A stretch of DNA of 64,000 nucleotides, taken from positions 1-64,000 of the forward strand of contig CALJIF010000040.1 in the NCBI GenBank assembly GCA_937974275.1, given 5' to 3'. Positions within the stretch are counted from its first letter, which is position 1; each line of letters opens with the position of its first letter. The notes below the pieces were generated by a model. The model made no database searches. It was not told the DNA's origin and worked only from the letters and a program-made list of their open reading frames with translations. The translations under genes were made by a program, and so were the position numbers. Below, piece by piece: positions 43,190-51,836 of this stretch. Source of the stretch: an uncultured Flavobacteriales bacterium (GTDB lineage: Bacteria > Bacteroidota > Bacteroidia > Palsa-965).

Positions 43190-44593
43190 ATGCAACACGA
43201 ATCACCGCTAAGGGACCCGCTCATTCTTGGAAACAAGAGCTACAGCGATATCACAGCCGAGATTGCGCGCCCGATTGAAGGTAAGGCCAACAAGTATTGG
43301 TACCTTGTGTTCACTATTGCAGTTTTAACCTTTGCCTGGGGCTTCGGCTGTTTGGCATATACACTGGGAACCGGTATCGGTCAGTGGGGTGCTAACAAAA
43401 CTGTAGGTTGGGCATGGGATATCACCAACTTCGTATGGTGGATCGGTATCGGTCACGCAGGAACATTGATCTCTGCAGTATTGTTATTGTTCCGTCAGAA
43501 GTGGCGTATGGCAATCAACCGTTCTGCGGAAGCGATGACCATCTTCGCGGTAATGTGCGCGGCGATTTTCGTTACCATGCACACCGGGCGTCCTTGGTTA
43601 GATTACTGGCTGTTCCCTCACGCCAACCAATTCGGTTCATTGTGGGTAAACTTCAACTCACCTTTGATGTGGGACGTATTCGCGGTATCAACGTATTTCA
43701 CGGTTTCATTAGTGTTTTGGTACATCGGTCTTATTCCTGACTTCGGTGCAATCCGCGATCGTTTCAAGATGCAGGCAAAACCAATGCAAGAGAAAATTTA
43801 TCGCATCCTGAGCTTCGGTTGGAGCGGTCGTGCAAAAGACTGGCAGCGTTTTGAGGAAGTTTCTCTCGTACTCGCAGGACTTTCAACACCACTTGTATTC
43901 TCTGTACACTCTATCGTATCCATGGACTTTGCTACATCCGTACTTCCGGGTTGGCACACCACGATTTTCCCTCCTTACTTCGTTGCGGGTGCGATCTTCT
44001 CCGGTTTCGCGATGGTTGCAACACTATTGTTGATCATGCGTAAGGTTTTGAATCTGGAACATTACATTACCATTCAGCACATCGAAATGATGAATATTAT
44101 CATCACGCTTACCGGTTCAATGGTGGGTGTGGCGTATTTGTCAGAGTTATTTATTTCCTGGTATTCAGGTGTTGAATATGAAGGTTATGCCTTCATGAAC
44201 CGTGCAACAGGACCTTATTGGTGGAGTTACTGGGGTATGATGACATGTAACGTAATTTCTCCGCAGTTGTTCTGGTTCAAGAAAATCCGTACCAACTTGA
44301 TGGCGACTTTCGTATTGTCAATCATCGTAAACATCGGTATGTGGTTCGAACGTTTCGTAATTATCGTTACTTCTTTGCACCGCGACTTCTTGCCTTCTAA
44401 CTGGACCATGTATCATCCAACATGGGTAGAAGTAGGCATTTTCGTTGGAACAATCGGAATGTTCTTTACCATCTTCTTATTGTTTGCTCGTGCGTTCCCT
44501 GTAATTGCATTAAGTGAATTGAAGATGATTGTAAAATCATCAAGCGAGTATCATAAGAACAAGCGTGCAGAAAAAGCACAGGCACATCATTAA
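43190..44593 (+). CDS. actC: Alternative Complex III subunit ActC (NrfD-like membrane subunit)
   Basis: 467 residues, polytopic inner-membrane protein of the NrfD/PsrC family with about ten helices. It starts with a soluble segment (PLRDPLILGNKSYSDIT) before helix 1 (YWYLVFTIAVLTFAWGFG). FVWWIGIGHAGTLISA and the HTGRPWLDYWLFP loop are typical of ActC. It holds the quinol site and possibly a proton path. Gaps of 33 and 24 bases to its neighbours fit one operon. Confidence 0.94.
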   Translation: MQHESPLRDPLILGNKSYSDITAEIARPIEGKANKYWYLVFTIAVLTFAWGFGCLAYTLGTGIGQWGANKTVGWAWDITNFVWWIGIGHAGTLISAVLLLFRQKWRMAINRSAEAMTIFAVMCAAIFVTMHTGRPWLDYWLFPHANQFGSLWVNFNSPLMWDVFAVSTYFTVSLVFWYIGLIPDFGAIRDRFKMQAKPMQEKIYRILSFGWSGRAKDWQRFEEVSLVLAGLSTPLVFSVHSIVSMDFATSVLPGWHTTIFPPYFVAGAIFSGFAMVATLLLIMRKVLNLEHYITIQHIEMMNIIITLTGSMVGVAYLSELFISWYSGVEYEGYAFMNRATGPYWWSYWGMMTCNVISPQLFWFKKIRTNLMATFVLSIIVNIGMWFERFVIIVTSLHRDFLPSNWTMYHPTWVEVGIFVGTIGMFFTIFLLFARAFPVIALSELKMIVKSSSEYHKNKRAEKAQAHH

Positions 44594-44617
44594 TCATTGG
44601 AGTTGAAACTATAAGTT

Positions 44618-45142
44618 ATGGCAGCCCATAAAAAAACCATCCACGGCATTTACAACGACGAAGAGTTATTGCTCGACGGCGTAAAGAAAGTACGTGCTGC
44701 ACGATTGAAAATTAAAGACGTGTTTTCTCCATTCCCGATTCACGGATTAGATCCGGCGATGGGATTGAAGCGTACGCGTATCGCAATCTGCGCGTTCATT
44801 TACGGAGCAACAGGAACATCATTGGCTATCCTCATGACTTGGTACATGATGGTAAGCGATTGGCCTACAGATATCGGTGGAAAGCCTAGCTTTTACTATT
44901 ATATGAACTGGCCTGCATTTATTCCGGTGACGTTCGAGTTAACGGTATTCTGCGCAGCGCACGGTATGGCGTTAACCTACTTCTTGCGTAACTGGAATTT
45001 ACCGGGTGTTTCTCCTAAAAATCCTGATCCAAGAACAACAGACGACCATTTCTTAATGGAAATCGAGGTTAAGGATGAAGACGAAGCTCGTGCTATTGCC
45101 ATGTTGCGTGAAACAGGAGCAACAGAAGTTAATGTAATCTGA
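44618..45142 (+). CDS. actD: Alternative Complex III subunit ActD
   Basis: 174 residues (DUF3341 type). Two membrane helices (about 48-75 and 100-125), with HGIYNDEELLLDGVKKVR at the start and TTDDHFLMEIEVKDEDE in the C-terminal soluble domain. It is a structural subunit of the complex, located in the inner membrane. Confidence 0.93.
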   Translation: MAAHKKTIHGIYNDEELLLDGVKKVRAARLKIKDVFSPFPIHGLDPAMGLKRTRIAICAFIYGATGTSLAILMTWYMMVSDWPTDIGGKPSFYYYMNWPAFIPVTFELTVFCAAHGMALTYFLRNWNLPGVSPKNPDPRTTDDHFLMEIEVKDEDEARAIAMLRETGATEVNVI

Positions 45143-45164
45143 ATCAATCCGGACACGAAAGAAA

Positions 45165-45845
45165 ATGATGACATCAAATAAAACGCTGATCGCACTGGGT
45201 ATTGTGGCATTTGCCGGCATGGCAATGTTAACCTCCTGTGTAAAGGATAATCCGGACAGCCCGGGATTCGAGTATTTCCCGGATATGTACCGTTCCAATT
45301 CTCCGGAAACTAACGTGGCATACGAAAGTTCATACGCTAAAGATAGCATGAGCAACATGTTGCCGGCGGAAGGTTCAATTCCTCGCGGATTTGTAGCATT
45401 CCCTTACGCGAACACATTGCAAGGTGATTCTCTCGCGGCTCGTTTCTGGACGTATTCCAATTTTGGAATTAAACAAAGCGATGAGAACGAAGAAAAAGGC
45501 AAAGGTTTATACAAAGTGTACTGTTCACATTGCCACGGTGACAAAGGTGATGGTAACGGTAAGTTGGTTGAATCAGGCAAATACGCTTCTGTTCCGCCAA
45601 GTTACATCGCTCGTCACAAGGAAAATAATTTGAGTGAAGGTCACGTGTACTGGGTTATTACGCATGGTAAAGGAAACATGGGCTCGCACGCTCTTTTCTT
45701 GTCACCTGAAGAGCGTATGCAAGTTGCGATGTACGTGCAGCGTTTAGGACGTGGCGGTTCAGCATGGTCGGCTTACCAACTGGAGTTGGCAAAACCTGCG
45801 GCAGATAGTACAAAAACGGACAGCTTAAAAATTGCCGGCAAGTAA
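45165..45845 (+). CDS. actE: Alternative Complex III monohaem cytochrome ActE
   Basis: 226 residues with a lipoprotein-type signal ending at Cys25 (MAMLTSC). One haem c site is present, Cys120-S-H-Cys-His124, with a downstream Met-containing region GKGNMGSHALFLSPEERMQV. It is the exit cytochrome or an extra electron carrier near ActA. It lies 22 bases after actD and 32 before actF. Confidence 0.93.
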   Translation: MMTSNKTLIALGIVAFAGMAMLTSCVKDNPDSPGFEYFPDMYRSNSPETNVAYESSYAKDSMSNMLPAEGSIPRGFVAFPYANTLQGDSLAARFWTYSNFGIKQSDENEEKGKGLYKVYCSHCHGDKGDGNGKLVESGKYASVPPSYIARHKENNLSEGHVYWVITHGKGNMGSHALFLSPEERMQVAMYVQRLGRGGSAWSAYQLELAKPAADSTKTDSLKIAGK

Positions 45846-45877
45846 CCATAATAAGACAACATTTTTCGAAATAGGAT

Positions 45878-47134
45878 ATGGGTCACATCAATACAAATAG
45901 TCTTACCTACAACTTCTCGCAGAAAGCGCAGCGAAATCTTTGGATTTTGTTGGGAGTAGGAATCGTCATGTTAATCGTAGGTGCCATCATGTGGCATGCC
46001 CCGGAACACGGTGGACATGAAGGTCATGAGGATCATACCGGAACATTGGGTCAGCGTTTGTGGGCCAATTTGTTGGTGAATGGTTACTTCTTCGGTGGTA
46101 TTTCATTAGCAGCATTGTTTTTTTACGCTATGCAGTATGCAGCACAGGCGTCTTGGAGTGTTGTGTTCATGCGAATTTTTGCAGCCGTAACAGATTATTT
46201 ATGGATCGGTTTGGTGGTAATATTCGTAGTAATTGTTGCCGGCGATTTCCACCTGCATCACTTGTATCATTGGCAAGACAGCAGCGCTTATGAGAATGAT
46301 CATATCCTGCAACATAAAGCTCCTTACTTCAATCGTTTCTTCTATTACGGCCGTATCATCCTGTTTTTCTTAGGTTACATCTGGTATCAGCGTTGGATCC
46401 GTAAGAGCAACATGTTGGAAGATTCATTAACAAACTTCGCAGATGCTACTGCAAACTGGAATCTTAACCTGAAGAATGCTGCTATTTTCCTCGTGTTCTT
46501 TGGCTTTACATCTTCAGTAATGTCTTGGGATGTTATCATGTCAATTGACGTGCACTGGTACAGCACATTGTTTGGTTGGTACAACTTCGCCGGTTGGTGG
46601 ATTGGCGCTATCGTGGTGTTTAACATGTTGGTGATTCACTTGAAGTCGCGCGGGCAAATGGAATTTGTTAACCCAAGCCACGTGCACGACTTAGGTAAGT
46701 GGATGTTTGCAGTGAGCGTATTGTGGACATACTTGTGGTTCTCTCAGTTTATGTTGATTTGGTATTCTAACATTCCTGAAGAAGTGGTGTACTACGCACA
46801 GCGTTGGGAAGATTACCGCGGATTGTTCTGGATTACCATGTTGGTAAATTTCATCTTCCCGTTATTGGTGTTAATGTCCCGCGATTCTAAGCGTAACAAG
46901 TCGTTCATCATGTTCGTGGGTATGTTGATTTTCTTCTTCCACTGGACCGACACTTTCCTTTTGGTTATGCCGGGAACAGTTGGTGCTAATTGGGGAATCG
47001 GTATGATTGAAATCGGAATGTTCCTGGCATTCTTGTCCTTCTTCGTGTATTGGATTTTGAAGAGTTTGTCCAAATATCCGATCGTTGGTAAGAACCACGC
47101 GTTGGCTGAAGAAGGATTACATCACCACATTTAA
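45878..47134 (+). CDS. actF: Alternative Complex III subunit ActF (NrfD-like)
   Basis: 418 residues, about ten membrane helices, related to ActC. It carries a His-rich loop early (HAPEHGGHEGHEDH, about 45-58), then DFHLHHLYHWQD and SIDVHWYSTLFGWYNFAGWW, which are typical of ActF. It completes the membrane part of the complex. Confidence 0.94.
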   Translation: MGHINTNSLTYNFSQKAQRNLWILLGVGIVMLIVGAIMWHAPEHGGHEGHEDHTGTLGQRLWANLLVNGYFFGGISLAALFFYAMQYAAQASWSVVFMRIFAAVTDYLWIGLVVIFVVIVAGDFHLHHLYHWQDSSAYENDHILQHKAPYFNRFFYYGRIILFFLGYIWYQRWIRKSNMLEDSLTNFADATANWNLNLKNAAIFLVFFGFTSSVMSWDVIMSIDVHWYSTLFGWYNFAGWWIGAIVVFNMLVIHLKSRGQMEFVNPSHVHDLGKWMFAVSVLWTYLWFSQFMLIWYSNIPEEVVYYAQRWEDYRGLFWITMLVNFIFPLLVLMSRDSKRNKSFIMFVGMLIFFFHWTDTFLLVMPGTVGANWGIGMIEIGMFLAFLSFFVYWILKSLSKYPIVGKNHALAEEGLHHHI

Positions 47135-47186
47135 TAGAATTGTTTTAGGAAGACACGGAGTATTGATAAGCATAAACGAATAACAT

Positions 47187-48176
47187 ATGTCACTTCTAGT
47201 TTACATTATTCTCATTCTCGCTGCAGCAGCAATTTGGCAACTCGTGCGGGTTGTTGAATTATCCGGAAAGCTGAAAGGAGTTGATCCTAACCGCGTAACG
47301 GAAAGCGATAACCGTATGCAGGGCCGTTTGATGATCCTGATGTATTTCGGGTTGTTGATCTTCTGCTTATGGAACTTCTTTGCATACAAGGATAAGTTGT
47401 TACCTGTATCTGCTTCTGAGCATGGCGTAGAGTTAGATTGGCTCATGGAGTTCAACATGTACATTATTGCAGTTGTTGCAATCGTGACCAATTTCTTGTT
47501 GTTCTACATGGCTTATAAATATTACGGTCGTGATGGCGCACGTGCTACGTTTTATCCGCACAACAACAAGTTGGAAATGATCTGGACCGGTATTCCGGCT
47601 GTTGTGTTGTTCATCATTATTTTCTTCGGGATTACGTTGTGGAATGATGCTACATCACCTGCTGCTAAAGGAACTCGCGTTGTTGAATTGTATTCAATGC
47701 AGTTTAATTGGAAAGCACGTTATGGCGGCGAAGACAACACTTTAGGTAAGTCCAACTATTTGTTGATTGACGGAGTAAACGAATTAGGAGTTGATTCAAC
47801 CGACAAAAATGCGGCAGATGACGTTATCGTGAAAGATACTCTGGTGTTGCCGGTTGGTGAAGAAGTTGACTTCCGTTTCCGCTCACGCGACGTAATTCAC
47901 TCTGCATATTTCCCGCACTTCCGCGCGCAGATGAACTGTGTACCGGGTATGGAAACTTATTTCCACTTCAAACCTACGATCACTACCGCTAAGATGCGCG
48001 AGATCACTAAGAATCCTGAGTTTAACTACGTGTTGTTGTGTAACAAGATTTGCGGTGCAGCGCACTACAACATGCAGATGCCGATTAAGATTGTAGAAAA
48101 GGCAGAATATCAGAAGTGGATGGAAGCAACTAAAGCTTCCGGTTCTAATGGAAATCCTTATTACGCAAAAAAATAA
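47187..48176 (+). CDS. coxB: Cytochrome c oxidase subunit II
   Basis: 329 residues. Four hydrophobic segments precede the periplasmic CuA domain; the last two (about 90-115 and 128-150) are the usual subunit II hairpin and the first two are an N-terminal addition. CuA ligands are His238, Cys285, Cys289, His293 and Met296. The Glu that usually stands between the two Cys is Lys287 (CNKICG). Because that position contributes only a backbone carbonyl, the site should still work. It follows actF by 52 bases, so the oxidase is built from the same transcript as Complex III. Confidence 0.93.
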   Translation: MSLLVYIILILAAAAIWQLVRVVELSGKLKGVDPNRVTESDNRMQGRLMILMYFGLLIFCLWNFFAYKDKLLPVSASEHGVELDWLMEFNMYIIAVVAIVTNFLLFYMAYKYYGRDGARATFYPHNNKLEMIWTGIPAVVLFIIIFFGITLWNDATSPAAKGTRVVELYSMQFNWKARYGGEDNTLGKSNYLLIDGVNELGVDSTDKNAADDVIVKDTLVLPVGEEVDFRFRSRDVIHSAYFPHFRAQMNCVPGMETYFHFKPTITTAKMREITKNPEFNYVLLCNKICGAAHYNMQMPIKIVEKAEYQKWMEATKASGSNGNPYYAKK

Positions 48177-48243
48177 CTGAATTGTTAAACCAATTCCCGT
48201 TCTGAAGGGTTAGATAAGAAGGGAAAACTAAATTAAAAACACT

Positions 48244-50085
48244 ATGGCAGCTGAAACGCACCTCCACAGTGACTTACACGCTCAGTCTTTAGAGCATGAT
48301 GCACACGCTCACCACGATCATCATGATGATCATGAGCACAATGAGTCCTTCATTTCGAAGTACGTGTTTAGTATGGACCACAAGGTCATTGCAAGACAGT
48401 TTTTGATCACTGCGGTGATTATGGCATGTTTGGCGATGATTATGTCTATTGTTTTCCGTTTACAGTTGGCATGGCCGGGTGAGAAGTTCGCCTTCATCAA
48501 TTGGGTAATGGGAGACAAGTGGGGCAAAGATGGTATTCTCGACCAGAATGCATACTTGGCTTTGGTAACCATCCACGGAACGATCATGGTATTTATGGTA
48601 TTGACAGGCGGATTGTCCGGTACTTTCAGTAACCTGTTAATTCCTTACCAAATCGGAGCACGCGATATGGCTTCCGGTTTCATGAACATGTTGTCTTATT
48701 GGTTCTTCTTCTTGTCGAGTTTGGTAATGACCATTTCCTTGTTCGTAGAAAGCGGACCTGCATCCGGTGGTTGGACAGTTTATCCTCCTTTATCTGCATT
48801 GGAAAAAGCAATGCCGGGTTCAGGTGTTGGTATGACACTGTGGTTAGTCTCAATGTCTTTCTTCATTGTATCTTCTTTGTTAGGTGGTTTGAACTACATC
48901 ATCACGGTATTAAACTTCCGTACGAAAGGATTGAAAATGACACGTCTTCCTCTTACGGTATGGGCGTTCTTTGTAACTGCAATCCTTGGCGTGTTATCAT
49001 TCCCTGTGTTATTCTCTGCAGCCTTGTTGTTGATCTTCGATCGTAGCTTCGGAACAAGTTTCTATTTGTCCGATATCTACATTGGTGGAGAAGCGTTAAC
49101 TCAAACCGGAGGTAGTCCAGTATTGTTCGAGCATTTATTCTGGTTCCTTGGTCACCCGGAAGTATACATCATCATCCTTCCTGCGTTAGGTTTAACGTCT
49201 GAAATCATTTCAGTAAACGCACGTAAACCAATCTTCGGTTATCGCGCAATGATTACATCTATCCTTGCTATCGGTTTCTTATCGTTCATCGTTTGGGGTC
49301 ACCACATGTATGTAACCGGTATGAATCCATTCTTAGGTTCGGTGTTCGTTTTCACTACACTTTTAATCGCGATTCCTTCAGCCGTTAAAGCGTTTAACTA
49401 CATCACTACATTGTGGAAGGGTAACATTCAATTTACGCCTGCGATGTTGTTCGCTATCGGATTAGTATCAACGTTCATTACCGGTGGTGTTACAGGTATC
49501 ATTCTTGCAGACTCGGCATTGGATATTAACCTTCACGATACCTATTTCGTTGTAGCTCACTTCCATATTGTAATGGGTGTATCTGCTATTCTTGGTATGT
49601 TGGCAGGTGTTTATCATTGGTTCCCGAAGTTATTCTTGCGTAAGATGAACAAGAATTTGGGTTACTTGCACTTCTGGTTAACATTCATCAGTGCTTACGG
49701 TGTATTCTTCCCGATGCACTTCCTTGGATTGGCGGGTGTTCCACGTCGTTACTACGAAAACTCAGCATTCCCGATGTTTGATAACCTTCAAGATTTGAAC
49801 GTATTAATCACGGTATTTGCAATCTTAGGTGCATTGGCTCAGGGTATCTTCTTGTTTAACTTCTTCTACAGCATTTTCCGTGGTCCGAAGTCTGAGCAGA
49901 ATCCTTGGAACGCGAATACATTGGAGTGGACAACACCAATGGCAAATATTCACGGTAACTGGCCTGGTCCATTGCCGGAAGTTCACCGTTGGCCTTACGA
50001 TTACAGTAAGCCGGGAACAGAAGAAGATTTCATTCCACAAACAGTGCCGCTTAAAGAAGGTGAAGTGGATGGCGGAGGTCACTAA
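48244..50085 (+). CDS. coxA: Cytochrome c oxidase subunit I, A1-type
   Basis: 613 residues, about 12 membrane helices. It has the LGHPEVY motif (CuB His, cross-linked Tyr and the channel Glu of A1-type oxidases), GHHMYVTG with two CuB His, HDTYFVVAHFHIVMG with the haem His pair, and an early haem His in VTIHGTIMVF. It therefore reduces oxygen with aa3-type chemistry. The first 33 residues are strikingly His/Asp-rich (11 His). No subunit III or IV gene follows. A hairpin with a T-run lies just after the stop codon. Confidence 0.95.
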   Translation: MAAETHLHSDLHAQSLEHDAHAHHDHHDDHEHNESFISKYVFSMDHKVIARQFLITAVIMACLAMIMSIVFRLQLAWPGEKFAFINWVMGDKWGKDGILDQNAYLALVTIHGTIMVFMVLTGGLSGTFSNLLIPYQIGARDMASGFMNMLSYWFFFLSSLVMTISLFVESGPASGGWTVYPPLSALEKAMPGSGVGMTLWLVSMSFFIVSSLLGGLNYIITVLNFRTKGLKMTRLPLTVWAFFVTAILGVLSFPVLFSAALLLIFDRSFGTSFYLSDIYIGGEALTQTGGSPVLFEHLFWFLGHPEVYIIILPALGLTSEIISVNARKPIFGYRAMITSILAIGFLSFIVWGHHMYVTGMNPFLGSVFVFTTLLIAIPSAVKAFNYITTLWKGNIQFTPAMLFAIGLVSTFITGGVTGIILADSALDINLHDTYFVVAHFHIVMGVSAILGMLAGVYHWFPKLFLRKMNKNLGYLHFWLTFISAYGVFFPMHFLGLAGVPRRYYENSAFPMFDNLQDLNVLITVFAILGALAQGIFLFNFFYSIFRGPKSEQNPWNANTLEWTTPMANIHGNWPGPLPEVHRWPYDYSKPGTEEDFIPQTVPLKEGEVDGGGH

Positions 50086-50767
50086 GAAATACAAAGACAA
50101 AAGGTTGCTCAGTGGGCAACCTTTTTCTTTATTACTCATGTTGCTATTGTGCTCACAAGCAATTACTCTTCGAGCTCAAATGGCAGATAGTATGCGCGCT
50201 TACTTTCGCGGTAAACCATCCGTTACAGCTTATTACGATTCACGAAATACATTTGTTGAAGCGCGCAGGGCATACGTTTGGGCCGTTAAAGCCGGTGTGA
50301 CATTTGGAGGTAAAGTGCAGTTTGGATTGGGATATAACCAGCATCAGGGACAACGATATAGACCGATAGCATTAGGAGAGGGCGATACTGTGGTTGGTGA
50401 ATTGCGATTTAAGTATGGAGGATTGTACGCGCGCTATACGTACTTCGAAAGTCGTTGGTGGAAGCTCATTGTAATTCCTGTACAAATTGGTTGGGGCAAA
50501 ATTTGGAACGTGTACGAGCGACAATCGTTCGAGTTGGAAACAACGCGAGAGAATTTATGGGCTTATGAGCCCGGTTGTTCACTGCAATTTAAACTTACAC
50601 CCTGGGCGGGATTGGGAGCTGACCTGGGTTATCGTGTCATGTTTATTTCGGAGAACAGATTTCAACAACGCTTAACTTCACCTATGTATGCATTTTATTT
50701 CACGATCAACTGGACCGAAGTATTTTATGCATTATTCCCGAACAAACGCTTGCCTTACGGATTATAA
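50069..50767 (+). CDS. Predicted exported barrel-like protein overlapping coxA
   Basis: 232 residues from ATG 50069, which overlaps the coxA end by 17 bases and gives a basic N-region (KKYKDKR) before a hydrophobic stretch ending TLRAQ. ATG 50138, after the hairpin, gives 209 residues with a short signal (MLLLCSQAITLRAQ) lacking basic residues. The mature part has alternating strands with many Trp/Tyr/Phe (ELRFKYGGLYARYTYFESRWWKL, GADLGYRVMF, YAFYFTINWTEVFYALF). This suggests an outer-membrane barrel. Family and function are not recognised. The start is undecided. Confidence 0.6.
   Translation: MAEVTKKYKDKRLLSGQPFSLLLMLLLCSQAITLRAQMADSMRAYFRGKPSVTAYYDSRNTFVEARRAYVWAVKAGVTFGGKVQFGLGYNQHQGQRYRPIALGEGDTVVGELRFKYGGLYARYTYFESRWWKLIVIPVQIGWGKIWNVYERQSFELETTRENLWAYEPGCSLQFKLTPWAGLGADLGYRVMFISENRFQQRLTSPMYAFYFTINWTEVFYALFPNKRLPYGL
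50099..50130 (+). terminator. Intrinsic terminator after coxA, inside the next frame
   Basis: The stem AAAAGGTTGC / GCAACCTTTT with a seven-base loop is followed by a T-rich run. It ends the act/cox operon 13 bases after the coxA stop, but it lies inside the longer version of the next reading frame and ends about eight bases before its alternative ATG at 50138. Confidence 0.75.
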
Positions 50768-50796
50768 ATAGATGGTGTAGTGTTACCTTTGTTTGT

Positions 50797-51831
50797 ATGA
50801 GTACGAATCCGAATCTTAATCCTGATAGCGAAAATTTAAGCCCTGCAGAGCGTGAAATAGAAAAGCTTTTGCGACCGCAGGAGTTTGAAGATTTTACGGG
50901 ACAAGAATCGGTGGTGGAAAATTTGCGAATTTTCGTTCAGGCTGCTAAGCAGCGAGGCGAGGCATTGGATCATGTTTTGCTTCATGGCCCTCCGGGATTA
51001 GGAAAAACTACATTGGCCAATATTGTTGCGCAGGAATTAGGGGTAAACATGAAAACCACATCAGGGCCCGTGTTGGATAAGCCGGGTGATTTAGCTGGCT
51101 TGCTGACGAATCTGGAACAATACGATGTTTTATTTATTGATGAGATTCATCGATTAAGTCCTGTTGTGGAAGAGTATTTATACTCCGCGATGGAGGATTA
51201 TCGAATCGACATCATGTTAGATTCGGGTCCGAGTGCAAGGACTGTTCAGATTAATTTGAATCCATTTACATTGGTAGGCGCAACAACCAGAAGCGGTTTG
51301 CTTACTGCTCCATTACGTGCACGTTTCGGAATTACCTCACGATTGAATTATTATAATGCAGCGTTGTTGAAGAAGATCGTGGTGCGTTCTGCCGGAATTC
51401 TGAACGTTCCAATTGAAGAAGAAGCCGCTCAGGAAATTGCCCGACGCAGCAGAGGGACACCACGAATTGCAAATGCATTATTGCGTCGTGTCCGAGATTT
51501 TGCGCAGATAAAAGGCACCGGAGTTATTGATCTTGAAATATCCAAATATGCGTTGCAGGCGTTAAATGTAGATCAGAACGGTTTGGATGAAATGGATTTA
51601 CGAATACTAACCGCGATTATCGATAAGTTCAAAGGTGGCCCCGTTGGTGTAACAACGATTTCTACTGCTGTTGGTGAAGAGGCCGGAACAATAGAAGAAG
51701 TGTACGAACCATTTTTGATACAAGAAGGATATTTGATTCGCACACCACGCGGTCGTCAGGCTACGGAACAGGCATATAAGCACTTAGGGCGCATTTCCGG
51801 ATTTACTAAAGGTTCCTTATTCGAAGAATAA
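50797..51831 (+). CDS. ruvB: Holliday junction branch migration helicase RuvB
   Basis: 344 residues; AAA+ motor of the RuvAB complex. Walker A is HGPPGLGKTTLAN, Walker B is LFIDEIHRL, with GATTRSGLL and RRSRGTPRIANALLRR as sensors. The C-terminal winged helix ends with TPRGRQATEQAYKHLG. A TACCTTTG box at 50784-50791 lies only six bases from the ATG, so the transcript may be nearly leaderless. ruvA is 11 kb away, next to sprA. Confidence 0.97.
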   Translation: MSTNPNLNPDSENLSPAEREIEKLLRPQEFEDFTGQESVVENLRIFVQAAKQRGEALDHVLLHGPPGLGKTTLANIVAQELGVNMKTTSGPVLDKPGDLAGLLTNLEQYDVLFIDEIHRLSPVVEEYLYSAMEDYRIDIMLDSGPSARTVQINLNPFTLVGATTRSGLLTAPLRARFGITSRLNYYNAALLKKIVVRSAGILNVPIEEEAAQEIARRSRGTPRIANALLRRVRDFAQIKGTGVIDLEISKYALQALNVDQNGLDEMDLRILTAIIDKFKGGPVGVTTISTAVGEEAGTIEEVYEPFLIQEGYLIRTPRGRQATEQAYKHLGRISGFTKGSLFEE

Positions 51832-51836
51832 TAGTC

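Noticed and set aside
47187..48176. coxB as a degenerate gene because the CuA Glu is missing
   Set aside because: All side-chain ligands are kept, the frame is intact and it lies in a complete operon.
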